From Apostichopus japonicus (Eukaryota > Echinodermata > Holothuroidea > Aspidochirotida > Stichopodidae), in contig NC_092566.1 in NCBI RefSeq assembly GCF_037975245.1, forward strand, positions 15,847,001 through 15,911,000: a stretch of 64,000 bases of DNA, given 5' to 3'. Below the pieces are notes generated by a model that saw only the letters and a list, made by a program, of their open reading frames with translations, had not been told where the DNA came from and ran no database searches. Of the stretch, positions 25,201 to 40,000 are shown in pieces; position 1 is the stretch's first letter, and the number at the start of each line of letters is the position of its first letter. Position numbers and translations under genes: made by a program.

Positions 25201-28200
25201 CACGTGTTACAGTAATCAATTTAACCACCGGCAATAAGCTATGGGAACATTTCTGGAGGAAAGGTGCATTTACCATTAGAAGATTCTTCACTGCAGTTTT
25301 GTATTGAGTTAACACGTGATCCAGGGTCAGTGGCCCGAAATGTAAGTTGCACACCAGAAAAAGAAAGACTTTGAAATGGACACATTGTGGGAAGTATCTC
25401 TGAAATTGTAAAAGAGCAAGACTCCAATAAACATATGATCATATTCAGTGGCGTAGCTACGGGGGGGGGGGCGTGGGGGGTGACAGTCCCCCATGAAAGC
25501 CTGTTGCCCCCCAGTGGCCCCCCACTGGGATTTTGGGTGTCAAAAAAAAATTACATGTGCGAAAAATATATCATTGGTCTGAATGGTCTCGAATCTCCAT
25601 GATGACCACCCATGAACGACCCTTCGACCGGGGACCGGCAGTAGGCTATAGTTGCTGAAAAACCTGACGTGACATAGCGCATATAGGCCGAGAAGTCTAC
25701 AGTAGTCGCACTGTACTGAAAACGCATGTTAACGACCGTCGAATAATATAATTCCTGCTCTACAAGACTACAACACACATAATGTTTACTAATGAATCTG
25801 TGTGTTCGACTGTTCGGGCAAACTTTGCCTTTGTCACTCTTTTTTAAAATATCCATTATCCCTAACATACAAATAAATACTAATACAAACAGCCAATCAG
25901 TATCTTGTAACCAGTGCGCATTAACTGATCAAACAAGCTAGTGAGCAATACTATACCCTTATAGAAAGGTGGTTTCCAGGTACTTAAATGCCAAAGAAGA
26001 TGTTAAAAGGTAAAAAATGCTGACATCATACACATGTTTCTCACATCATTGCTCGCGTCATTGCATCGATACCCTGTTACATTTTCAATCGGGTTTTCAC
26101 TTCTGGGACGTACCCTGATGCTCTTAAAACCGCTAAAAAAACAAATTTTCAAGAAAGGAGACAACACTACCGCTGAGAACTACCGGCCAACAGTGGCGGA
26201 GCGTCCAAACAGTCAGGGGGCGGATGCCCCCCCTCCCCGACGGACTCAAATGGACTGCTGGCGCCCTTTTCAGCTTTTTAGCACTTTTTACTTATTTCGC
26301 GATTATTGACTTTTTTATTGCACTCTCATCTACCTATTGACATTTGTCACATTTTGTTGGTGTAGTTTACTGACAAAATGCTCTAACGTACGGCGGTATT
26401 TAATTTATCGGCACTTAGTTCTGTTGTACGAAACTCTTTCCAAGAACAGGGGGGGGGGGGGGTTCGATCTATTTTTTCGAAAACATGAGCACTCACAAAG
26501 ATACTACAAGGATTGTGATGAAGCGCATGTACTTTCAACATCCATATAAACTTCCGACTTGTCACAAATGGCGATGACACATATTTATTCTTCGTTTATC
26601 TGCAAATTAGCAAGGCCCGGAAAGGGTCATTTCCGGCGATCTAGGGAATATCTTTACTCAAAAAAATTCTATACGCTCCGCGCCAACCTGTGGTGGCGCT
26701 CCGCTTAGATAGTGTCGAAAGCGCCCCTACAGGCCATTCTCGCCCCCCCCCCCTGACCAATACCCCTAGCTCCGCCACTGCCGGCCAATCAGTCTATCAC
26801 CCTAATAATATTTCAGACGCAATCTTTGATGTCAGTTTGACATATAGTTCGGTCATTTCAGTATGTTATTTGGCTGAAAGCCCAGTCAATCTTTCTTTAT
26901 TTTCCACGCGTAATTTGCAGATTTGTCGAAAAATGTCAATGCCGGTGTCAAACTCACAAAAGATATGTCATGATATTTCAAAGTAACTTTTTTTCTATTT
27001 CACTAAACTATTTGATGACCATATCAAAACATGGGATCTCAAAATAAAGGATGTTGAGAAAACTTTAGAGCAGCTTAGAAGGCCTGGGAAGTGTTATTTC
27101 CAACGATCTAGGAGGCCTTTTTAGCTAAAAATTCCTTGTACGCTGCGCGCCAACTCATGGTGGCGCTCCGCTTATATAGTAACAAAAACTGGTCAAGCCC
27201 CCACAGGAAATGTTCAAGCCCCCCAGCGCCCCCACTGAAAGAATCCTGGCTACGCCACTGATCATATTGAAGTTTCTGATATCATAACGAAAACGTTATT
27301 GGTAATATATTATGATGGATATCAGAGTTGTAGAGATCACTCATTGTAACAAACAAACAAAATTAACTTAACCATATACTTAAATCGAAATGGATATGTT
27401 TCATATGTACTCACTAAAATTTTGAGCCTTTCGCTATACTACTAAAAACTAATAATTGATATAAGCATTTCGAGTTTCAACGAGACCACATGCATGTTTA
27501 GAATTCGATAATAAATTATATAGCTGTATACTGAGTGACTGAGAAAATGACAGTACTTCAATTGCCGTAAGGCGCTTTGACTGACCTGAGCAAACGGCAT
27601 TTTCGTTCGTCCACATTCCGTAGAGACACACTGCTTTCGTATTGCCATTTAAATTCCATCCGTCTGGACATTCATACATGATTTCAGTTCCATTTGGATA
27701 CAACTCCCCGTCTGGTAAATCAGGAATGTGAGAAACCAATTCATCTGGTGGATGTGGTTCAGCACACGGTAAAGCTTGTAGGAGTAATAATACAATCCAT
27801 TAATCAGTGATATTATGTAAATGATATGTAAATGTTTAGAAAATGAATTATATGGATGGAAAGCAAATGATGATAAATAACACTGCTTCGGTGCATTATA
27901 AAACATGTCGCTCTTGCTAACCTTCGCAAAACGCATCTTCAGAAGTCCACTCTCCATAAAGACACACTGCACTATTATTACCATTAGAATCCCATCCTTT
28001 CGGACATTCATACATGATTTCAGTTCCATTTGGATACAACTCCCCGTCTGGTAAATCAGGAATGTGAGAAACCAATTCATCTGGTGGATGTGGTTCAGCA
28101 CACGGTAAAGCTTGTAGGAGGAATAATACAATCCATTAATAAGTGATATTATGAATAAAATAAGTCAATGTTAAGATAATGAATTATATGGATGGAAAGC

Positions 28201-31200
28201 AATTGATGATGACAAACACTGCTTCGGTGCGTTATAAAATATGTCGCTCTTACCAACCTTGGCAAAACGCATCTTCAGAAGTCCACTCTCCATAAAGACA
28301 CACTGCACTATCATTACCGTTGAATTTCCATCCTTCCGGACATTCATACATGATTTCAGTGCCATTTAGATACAACTCCCCGTCTGGTAAATCAGGAATG
28401 TGAGAAACCAATTCATCTGGTGGATGTGGTTCAGCACACGGTAAAGCTTGTAGGAGGAATAATACAATCCACTGATAAGTGATATTATGTAAATGATATG
28501 TAAATGTTTAGACAATGAATTCTATGGGTGGAAAGCAATTAATTGCTGATAAATAACACTGCTTCGGTGCACTATGAAACACGTCGCTTTTACTAACCTT
28601 GGCAAAACGCATCTTCAGAGGTCCACTCTCCATAAAGACACACTGCAATATCACTACCGTACAATTTCCATCCTTCCGGACATTCATACATGATTTCAGT
28701 GCCATTTGGATACAACTGCTCTTCTGGTAAATCAGGACTGTGGAGCACAACGGTATCGTTCGATAAAGGCTCGTTACACGATAAAGCTTTTGAGAAAAAG
28801 AAAAGACAACTTGATATCCTTACTTTGAGTTACATACTGTAATATAATCTAATGCAATGGATCAGGAAATGAAATATCAAAATCATTTACATTTAAAAAT
28901 TGGTTAATTTATCAAACTCACCTTCGCAGAAAGCATCTTCAGAAGTCCACTCTCCATAAAGACACACTGCACTATCATTACCCTTAGAATCCCATCCTTT
29001 CGGACATTCATAGATGATTTCAGTTCCATTTGGATACAACTCCCCGTCTGGTAAATCAGGAATGTGAGAAACCAATTCATCTGGTGGATGTGGTTCAGCA
29101 CACGGTAAAGCTTGTAGGAGGAATAATACAATCCATTAATCAGTGATGTTATGAAAATAATACGTCAATGTTAAGACAATGAATTATATGGATGGAAAGC
29201 AATCGATGATAAATAACACTGCTTCGGTGCATTATAGAACATGTCGCTCTTACTAACCTTCGCAAAACGCATCTTCAGAAGTCCACTCTCCATAAAGACA
29301 CACTGCACTATCATTACCGTTGAATTTCCACCCTACCGGACATTCATACATGATTTCAGTGCCATTTAGATACAACTCCCCGTCTGGTAAATCAGGAATG
29401 TGAGAAACCAATTCATCTGGTGGATGTGGTTCAGCACACGGTAAAGCTTGTAGGAGGAATAATACAATCCACTGATAAGTGATATTATGTAAATGATATG
29501 TAAATGTTTAGACAATGAATTCTAGGGATGGAAAGCAATTAATTGCTGATAAATAACACTGCTTCGGTGCATTATGAAACACGTCGCTTTTACTAACCTT
29601 GGCAAAACGCATCTTCAGAGGTCCACTCTCCATAAAGACACACTGCAATATCACTACCGTACAATTTCCATCCTTCCGGACATTCATACATGATTTCAGT
29701 GCCATTTGGATACAACTGCTCTTCTGGTAAATCAGGACTGTGGAGCACAACGGTATCGTTCGATAAAGGCTCGTTACACGATAAAGCTTTTGAGAAAAAG
29801 AAAAGACAACTTGATATCCTTACTTTGAGTTACATACTGTAATATAATCTAATGCAATGGATCAGGAAATGAAATATCAAAATCATTTACATTTAAAAAT
29901 TGTTTAATTTATCAAACTCACCTTCGCAGAAAGCATCTTCAGAAGTCCACTCTCCATAAAGACACACTGCACTATCATTACCCTTAGAATCCCATCCTTT
30001 CGGACATTCATAGATGATTTCAGTTCCATTTGGATACAACTCCCCGTCTGGTAAATCAGGAATGTGAGAAACCAATTCATCTGGTGGATGTGGTTCAGCA
30101 CACGGTAAAGCTTGTAGGAGGAATAATACAATCCATTAATCAGTGATATTATGAAAATAATAAGTCAATGTTAAGACAATGAATTATATGGATGGAAAGC
30201 AATCGATGATAAAATACACTGCTTCGGTGCATTATAAAACATGTCGCTCTTACTAACCTTCGCAAAACGCATCTTCAGAAGTCCACTCTCCATAAAGACA
30301 CACTGCACTATCATTACCGTTGAATTTCCATCCTTCCGGACATTCATACATGATTTCAGTGCCATTTGGATACAACTCCCCGTCTGGTAAATCAGGAATG
30401 TGAGAAACCAATTCATCTGGTGGATGTGGTTCAGCACACGGTAAAGCTTGTAGGAGGAATAATACAATCCATTAATCAGTGATGTTATGAAAATAATATG
30501 TCAATGTTAAGACAATGAATTATATGGATGGAAAGCAATCGATGATAAATAACACTTCTTCGGTGCATTATAGAACATGTCGCTCTTACTAACCTTCGCA
30601 AAACGCATCTTCAGAAGTCCACTCTCCATGAAGACACACTGCACTATCATTACCGTTGAATTTCCACCCTACCGGACATTCATACATGATTTCAGTGCCA
30701 TTTAGATACAACTCCCCGTCTGGTAAATCAGGAATGTGAGAAACCAATTCATCTGGTGGATGTGGTTCAGCACACGGTAAAGCTTGTAGGAGGAATAATA
30801 CAATCCACTGATAAGTGATATTATGTAAATGATATGTAAATGTTTAGACAATGAATTCTAGGGATGGAAAGCAATTAATTGCTGATAAATAACACTGCTT
30901 CGGTGTATTATGAAACACGTCGCTTTTACTAACCTTGGCAAAACGCATCTTCAGAGGTCCACTCTCCATAAAGACACACTGCAATATCACTACCGTACAA
31001 TTTCCATCCTTCCGGACATTCATACATGATTTCAGTGCCATTTGGATACAACTGCTCTTCTGGTAAATCAGGACTGTGGAGCACAACGGTATCGTTCGAT
31101 AAAGGCTCGTTACACGATAAAGCTTTTGAGAAAAAGAAAAGACAACTTGATATCCTTACTTTGAGTTACATACTGTAATATAATCTAATGCAATGGATCA

Positions 31201-33946
31201 GGAAATGAAATATCAAAATCATTTACATTTAAAAATTGTTTAATTTATCAAACTCACCTTCGCAGAAAGCATCTTCAGAAGTCCACTCTCCATAAAGACA
31301 CACTGCACTATCATTACCCTTAGAATCCCATCCTTTTGGACATTCATAGATGATTTCAGTTCCATTTGGATACAACTCCCCGTCTGGTAAATCAGGAATG
31401 TGAGAAACCAATTCATCTGGTGGATGTGGTTCAGCACACGGTAAAGCTTGTAGGAGGAATAATACAATCCATTAATCAGTGATATTATGAAAATAATAAG
31501 TCAATGTTAAGACAATGAATTCTATGGATGGAAAGCAATTAATTGCTGATAAATAACACTGCTTCGGTGCACTATGAAACACGTCGCTTTTACTAACCTT
31601 GGCAAAACGCATCTTCAGAGGTCCACTCTCCATAAAGACACACTGCAATATCACTACCGTACAATTTCCATCCTTCCGGACATTCATACATGATTTCAGT
31701 GCCATTTGGATACAACTGCTCTTCTGGTAAATCAGGACTGTGGAGCACAACGGTATCGTTCGATAAAGGCTCGTTACACGATAAAGCTTTTGAGAAAAAG
31801 AAAAGACAACTTGATATCCTTTCTTTTAGTTACATACTGTAATATAATCTAAAGCAATGGATCAAGAAATGAAATATCAAAAGCACTTACATTTAAAAAT
31901 TGGTTAATTTATCAAACTCACCTTCGCAGAAAGCATCTTCAGAAGTCCATTCTCCATAAAGACACACTGCACTATCATTACCCTTAGAATCCCATCCTTT
32001 CGGACATTCATAGATGATTTCAGTTCCATTTGGATACAACTCCCCGTCTGGTAAATCAGGAATGTGAGAAACCAATTCATCTGGTGGATGTGGTTCAGCA
32101 CACGGTAAAGCTTGTAGAAGGAATAATACAATCCATTAATCAGTGATAATATGAAAGTAATATGTCAATGTTAAGACACTGAATTATATGGATGGAAAGC
32201 AAATGCTAATAAATAACACTGCTTCAGTGTATTATAAAATATGTCGCTCTTCCTAACCATTGCAAAACGCATCTTCAGAAATCCTCTCTCCATAAAGACA
32301 CACTAGCACTATCATTACCGTTGAATTTCCATCCGAAAATCTTTTAAGTTTAAGATAACTTAAACTTGAAATGAAAGTGTAACGGCATTTAACCTCAGTT
32401 TTAAAATGAGAGTTGCTTGTTACTGTCGAGAGAATTCAAACTAATCATATATATTTAAGACAATTCCGCACTGTATTAAAACAGCAACGACATCCACAAT
32501 TCCTCGAAGGTTATCTGAAGCTGTGCCTAAAGTTGATTTGTGAGGACATGTGAAATACACAACAGACGCATGCACCAACATAAAACCTGATCAGAAAGGA
32601 CAAAGAAGTGCAGATCTTTACAATAACAGTCCCCCGATATCACGTAGCATGGAAATAGACTGCATATAAACTATCCTAATCGAGTATATATTTAACGATC
32701 TTTTACGATCATTGAGATTCAATCCTTCGGGTAAGTTACATTATCATTCCATTTCTCCTTTACATGTCAATGCTAAAATCGATGTTATGTAATTACTGTT
32801 ATGCAATTAACTTGAGTCAACCTGCTTCGTCGTATCCATTTGAACAATTGTGTCGAACAACCACGCTATTGATATACACGCCCAGTTCTTACAATTAAAG
32901 TTACTTTCCACAGTTTAATTCTGCAGGTAAAGAGAATGAAGTTATTTCTCTCCATCCACAGTTTCATCCATCTACGATCTGATCGTGGTTTCTGTTCTGC
33001 TGTTATGATAAAATACTTATATGTAGTATTTTGTTTTGGCAAAAGAGTTTGACGACTATAAATGACACATTCTATTATATGATTATCAATCACAAAGAAC
33101 ATTTTGCTGGAATCTATTAATCGATCACAAAACGGGTTTTCTTTCGTAATTTAATATAACTTATATTTTTTTATATAACCAACGTTAGGGAGAACATTAC
33201 TTTTTTGAATGTTATCAACTTTCCTGCAAAGTCATAACTTATCATTCGGAAACTTGATGCCTTTGAAACGAGCGTAAAAACAAACTAATAAGCACTAAGA
33301 CTTTCTTCAAAGTTCACTAAATCTTATATAAGTTACTAATAAACCATATTGCTCTTTTCACGAAAATTGGGATGAAAATGAATTCACTTACTGTCTGCTG
33401 TTGCATTTACTGATTTTACAAAACCTCTGAAACCTATAGAATTAACAGAACCGTCCGCAATGAGTGTCAACCACATCATGGTTCCTTCTGATAATATTTC
33501 TATTTCATTAACAAATGGTCCTCCAGAATATTCCCGAAGAAGTCCTTGTCTGATATCATTACCGTTGCCAATTCTCAGCACATCATACAGTTCCTCCGTA
33601 AATAGATATTCAATAGTTAGGAGAATATTGAGTCCGTCGGGTGCGATGAAAAACTCCTCTTGTTGCAGCTTGCATGGGTACCCTCCAGAGTCAAACATAT
33701 ACGAACTCACGTTGTAGCTTGTGTTGACATATGTAGTTTCTGTAAGAAGAACATATGTATGTATATAAGTAGTTGATTTGTGTTTCAATATAATTAGATA
33801 CATCTGCTAACATGTTAAGTATTGGTCAATATTTTATTCTTTATCATGGATTAAATAGTTTTTCTTCTTATATTCAAAGTATGAGTTCGCACATGAAATA
33901 TATAAAGTATTTATATATATTTTTTGATATAAATATATATATAAAG

Positions 33947-34040
<94 letters not shown>

Positions 34041-37000
34041 TTATTTATAAGTGAATCTGTTCATAGAAACCCGTAATTTGATAAAGTTAACATATTTATC
34101 GTTTTTGTGTGTTCCAATGGTCAGAGAATAGCCTACATTTAAGCGAAATAAATTTGTTACGCTGTAAGTCATATAACATGTCGTAATAATAGTGGATACC
34201 ATGTGAAACTGACAGGGTAAAATTGAACGTCTCTGGTTGAAATGTGAATATGGTAAAATAAAGCTCCGTCTTATCATAAGGCCCCTTGCTTAATAAGCTC
34301 CATCCTTTGGCAATTTGGAGGAAATCTCCATTAGGGAGGAATATATCACTTTTGTATACTTCGCCCGGAAAGTACGTGCTATCTGGAGATGACGACTATG
34401 GCCTCAATTCGGTATGTTTTTGTAGTTAATGTGGGATGGTACGTTTCATAATATATTTAGGGGACACAACACGACCACCATCTTTGGTTTATATGACAGC
34501 ATTTGTTAAAGGTCAACCGACAGAGAGTAGTCTGTTAATCTAGCAGCATGTTCTGTATTTATTTAATGCATTAAGCAGAATGCGATTTTTTTTATTTGAT
34601 ACCCTAGTTTCATTATTAATTCTTGTTTATTTTTACATTAGCAAGAAAACAGTCGTAATCGCTTACCTGCAAGGCTAACACTAGTGTCGAGACCATTAGC
34701 ACAATTCTCTTCATTGTCGCAAACGGAGCTTTGTGCTATGCAAGCTCCGTTTAAGCAATTAAACTGGTTTTCACAATCGAGTTCTGTTGAAAAAAATATT
34801 GAAGGCAGGTAGTATACTGAAAGATTCTCCATAACAGTTTTAAACATAAGAAAAGAATCTGCAGTATCAGTGACAGCATAAATTTGTCATAACGAACTGA
34901 AATCGAAGACAAACAAATGTTATGTAATATTATGTCTACCGCGTTAGCGAACTTCAGAAGCCGAAATATCTAAACAGACCTAAATAGTGCGAACGCGTGT
35001 TTTTCGTCATCTCTGATACCTGTACGGTTCGCATTGCAGTCCTTCCGATCTTTTGATTTAACTAATATTTTTTTTGTTTATTATAGCGGATATTCTACTT
35101 ACCATCAACGGTAGTGCTAACTGGTCTTATGAATCCACTAAACCCACCACCATTGTAGTTATTATCCGTGGTAAATCTCAACCACATCACATTTGTTTCT
35201 GATAAAACCTTTATCTCATCATTGAATGGTCCACCCGAGTACTTTAAAATGTGTCTCTCAGTTGTGATGTTCCCGTTGCCTACTCTCAGAAAGTCAGTGA
35301 AATAACCAGTTTGTAGGTAATCGATGGTTAGGAGTAGCCTTAGTCCATCTGGTGCATAGAATACCTGCTCTTGAACAAGGTTACATGGGTAATCCTTGTT
35401 CGCGAAATTGTCCGATGTTATGTTGCGAAGGGTTGTGATACTCCAAACATCTGCACACAGAAAAGATGTTTTATAAGAAAATATGTTTATAAGATGTTCG
35501 TAAACGTTTCATTGAATTTTGCACTCACTAATTGATAAACCGCCATTTGTAACAGTTCAGCCTTGAAAAGTTTATTTGATTTTGTCAATTGGAAATAATT
35601 ACAGTTGTTTATGGTTTCCTGTTAAGAAATGGGGGAAAGTTATAAGTCCATATTTTGTTTGATTTACTTACTAAAACTATTGTGTTCTATGCAAAGTAAT
35701 TTTGATGGTATAGGGCTGACGTTACAAAAATAATGAAAAGAAACCAGCAGCAAAATAGCAATTTTTTAATACCATTACTAAGCGTTATCCACACAATATA
35801 ACCAACATTTTCCGCATTTGCTAACTATAATGTTCTTTGTATGGCTCTATACAGGATTACACTATATTACATATTCATTATGTAAGTTGGAATATACACA
35901 GGCAGGGTTTGGTACAATACGCTTGAATAGTTAAAAGGGCTCGGGCTTTTTACCTATTCTACTTGCGTACATAAAACATCAGTGTATAATTGGATGCTCT
36001 CAGATTGCACGGATTATATTGGATCTTATTTAAAATAAAATAAAAACAAGCGCAAACAAACACAGCTGTTTTACTTGACAAAATTAGTTTCATAATAAAA
36101 TACCCATACCTGACATGGTTACTCCTGTCCTGTCGAAATCGTTAGCACAGTTTTGACGATAGTCGTTGCAAGTAGATTCCTGTGGTATACAAGCGCCGTT
36201 CTGACAATTGAATTCGTTGCCGCAACGGAGATCTGTGGGTAAATATTTCATGCAGAAGTAACAGGCGCTGTAGTTACTTGCTCACATTTCTAAATCAGTC
36301 ACCACATGTAGGTGTTGAGACTGTTAGTTGTGTGCTCCCAAGTCACGTGTTTTTGTCATACTATTAACGTTGTAAATACACACGAGTTCGTTAGATCATT
36401 CCCTCGGAGAAATGTCGTTTCTTATGTCGCTTCTAAAGCCATTAAAATCACCGCACTTTCAATACAACGATGGCAGATCCAACAGGTTATGGGCCCAGGC
36501 GTGATCCAGGAAGTCGATGGCAGAGACTTTGCTTCAACGGGGACGAAAATGAATACGAATTGTGGGAAACGAAATTTCTCGGACATCTACGTATGATGAA
36601 ACTGAAAGATACCATACTAGGTCTAGACGTACCGCCCGAAGGTGAGGCTGGCAGTGGACAGCCTAACGTTAATGATGTCGTAGGTAAGAAAGAAGAATGC
36701 TATGCTGAACTGATACAGTTTTTAGATGATAAAAGCCTGTCGTTGGTAATGAGAGATGCTGCCGATGATGGAAGGAAAGCCCTACAGATACTGAGAGAAC
36801 ATTACTCGAACCAGGGAAAGCCCCGTATCATTACTCTGTATACTGAGCTAACATCTCTCAAGAAAGGACCAAACGAGAGCATGATTACATAATTAGGGCA
36901 GAAAACGCCATTACAGCCCTACGTAATGCAAAAGAGACCCTAAGTGATGGGTTATTGATAGCAATGATTTTAAAAGGATTGCCAGACTCTTTCAAACCCT

Positions 37001-40000
37001 TTGCTATTCACATCACACAGAGCAACGATGAGATTACTTTTACCAAATTCAAAAGCAAATTGAGAAGTTTTGAGGAGACTGAGAAATTCCGAGTCGAGTC
37101 GCATGACAAATCTGACAACGTCATGAAGGCAGGAAGTACAGGTACAGTACCCACTGGAAGTAGACGAATTAAGGGGAGGCTTACATGTTATCAGTGTGGA
37201 AATGAGGGACATATTGCTAGATTGTGCCCGTATAAGCTTCAAACAAGTAACAAGTCTCAAACCAAATTGCCAAGATGGTGTAATTACCATAACAGTTCCA
37301 CACACAGTGATGAAACTTGCAGAAGACATAATCGCAAGGACAAGGCAAAGCAAACAGCGGAACAGACCGAAACTAGAGAAGAAGATCACACATTCTCATT
37401 CAAGGCTGGCAACAATACAAGCAACATACGTCAAAGAGGAGGGCCAGGAACCTTAATGGTAGATTGTGGAGCTACATCACATATAATCACAGATCTATCA
37501 AAATTTGTTTCTTTTGACAATACATTCCATCCAGAAAACCACTACATGGAGCAAGCTGATGGGACAAGAGAAAATAATGTAGCGCTAAAACGTGGAAACG
37601 CCCAAGTTACCTTGCTAAGTACAGAAGGCAAGAATGTAGAATCTATGCTGGAAGCGGCACTGTACATCCCTTCCTACCCACAGGACATGTTTTCTGTTAA
37701 AGCTGCCACAAACAATGGAGCCACAGTGACCTTCAAGCAAGGATGCAACATACTTACCCACAAAGATGGTACTACGTTCAACATTAAAGAACAAGGAAGA
37801 TTGTACTACCTGCACGTTGTGGACGAAGAAATAGTAGGTGACAGAGTTAACGCTGTATATGATGTTCATACATGGCATGAAATTTTAGGACACTGTAATT
37901 TTGAAGATATTCTTAAATTACAAGATGTAGTCAAAGGTATGAAAATTAAAGGTGTAGTTGATTAGTCAACATTTGATTGTGACACATGCACTCAAGGAAA
38001 ATTTGTAAACAGTAGGAGTAGAAAACTAGATGCTAAGGCCACCACACCCCTGGAGTTGGTTCACACAGACCTAGCAGGAACTGTTAACCCTGTAGCTAAG
38101 GATGGGTTCAAATATGCAGCAACATTCACCGATGATTATTCAGGAGCCATATTTGTTTATTTCATTAGAAACAAGGGTGGCACTGCATTAGTATTGGAAA
38201 AGTTTTTGGCAGATTGTGCACCTTATGGCAAAGTAAAGTGTATCAGGTCTGACAATGGTTCAGAATTCACAGGAAATGCTTTTGAGTCAGTACTAAGGAA
38301 AATGGGCATAAGGCATGAAACCTCTTCACCGTACTCTCTCCACCAAAATGGTACCGCTGAAAGGCAGTGGAGAACTCTTTTTGAAATGGGGAGGTGTCTA
38401 TTGATAGACAAGGGTTTGCCCAAGTTCTTGTGGACATACGCAGTCCAAACAGCTGCCCATATTAGAAACAGATGTTTCAACAACCGCATTAAGCAAACCC
38501 CTTATCACATGTTAACAGGGAACCAACCTGATCTATCCAAAATGGGGATATTTGGATCAGAATGTTATGCGTATAAGCACGACCCAAAGAAACTAGATTC
38601 TAGGTGTGAGAAAGGAATTTTTGTTGGGTATGACAAGAATAGTCCTGCATACCTAGTGTATCATGCAAACAGTGGAAAGGTGTCTAAAAACAGGCTGGTC
38701 AAGTTCTGTAAGAAAAGAGGTATTGAGAAACAAACCCAAACTGATGTATTGGATGATGAAGTTGAGTTGTTTCCTCAACAATACACATGTGGGGAGTCTA
38801 GTGGTGATGCTCATGTTCCTGAAAACAATAATGGAAGTAAGACAAATGTGTCTCAAAGAGAAATAACAAGGGAAAGTTTAAAGGAAAGTGGTTCAGAGGA
38901 AAACCACAGTGAAAGAAGTAAGGGTGATATAAGTCAAGGACGTTACTATTTTGTTACGTTGGAATGCGAGAACTCTCGATAAGTAATTTTTAACGAGACA
39001 CAAGCCTGGGTTTGTTTCCGTAAGGAACACAGACAAATTAACGAGTCTAGAGATTTTAAATGACAACGTAAACTATATTGAACAATGGATTCCGAACCAA
39101 CAACAAGTGGTAATTACAAATATATAGAAAATTACTCACAAACTTAACAAGACAGGATACACTTTAAAACACGCTGGTCTCTTCCAACGGCGATATCCCT
39201 CAGCGGCCACGACCTTGATGACGACGATTCTCGGTCCGTTGTACCGCGAAATTCACTGGTCCTCGACGATCTTTCTCGCGATCCCAGAAACAGCAGTCAC
39301 CTTCTTTCCGGCGATGCTCCAAAATAGAAGACGGACTTCCAGCCACAATAGAGTGAAGCACAAGTCGAACTTCTCGCCGACTAAATATTACCAGGGTCAG
39401 TCCAAAAATCAGCTTTATAGCCACCAACTCCTGGCGTAACGAACTTCCTCAACGGAGACAGAAATTCTTCACCTTCTCCGAAATAAAGACTGAAAAACTG
39501 TATTTTCACAGCAAAGTCCTCTTCAAACTTCTGAATGGAAGTGTAGAATCAATCTTGGTATCGATATCTCAATCCTTCAGAAAATACTGGTAGTTGAGCA
39601 CTGACGATATATAGTAGAATGATATAATATGTGTCGTCGCTTGTATTCGTACAGAAACTGAGAAACTCTCCGATCTGGGCAGGTTTATATACGATTCGCC
39701 ATGTCAAGAATCATCTAGATCTCTCTCGATACACCTGACCCAGTTTCTCTATTCTTGGAAGTCCTTTGCATATCTCGCGTACGTTCCAGAGAATCCACGA
39801 AAATGTGTGCACACCGCAACGGGACTTCACGTAAACCGACGCTAACCCGAGACCAGGGCGTCATCATAAGGAATATACCAGAACAATCGTGTATTATAAC
39901 ATTGTGACACGGTAACCCGACCTAATTTCTCAAATACTGATTTATCACGTAGGCAATTTCAATTACTCTCCACATTATAACATTAGGTTTCTCACTAGCA

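Larger units (their letters stand above)
25446..27260. mobile_element. Outer hAT-type element with nested insertion
   Basis: Terminal inverted repeats CAGTGGCGTAGC at 25446-25457 and GCTACGCCACTG at 27249-27260. An 8-bp target-site duplication ATCATATT lies immediately outside both ends (25438-25445 and 27261-27268). TIRs starting CAGTGGCGTAGC with 8-bp duplications are the hallmark of the hAT superfamily. No transposase frame is seen, so it is non-autonomous. It contains a LINE fragment and a second hAT element. It sits in an intron of gene A. Confidence 0.92.

Noticed and set aside
25446-27260. A hAT transposase gene
   Set aside because: No frame with transposase motifs; both elements are non-autonomous.
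27649-32131. Repeated open frames reading [17 protein letters not shown] on the minus strand
   Set aside because: They are the other frame of the sushi exons and run across acceptor sites; the sushi frame has Cys, Trp and proper splice phases.
32866-33102. A 78-codon minus-strand frame in the intron between CUB1 and the sushi array
   Set aside because: No domain, no splice phase that fits the 1-1 pattern, and no copy elsewhere.
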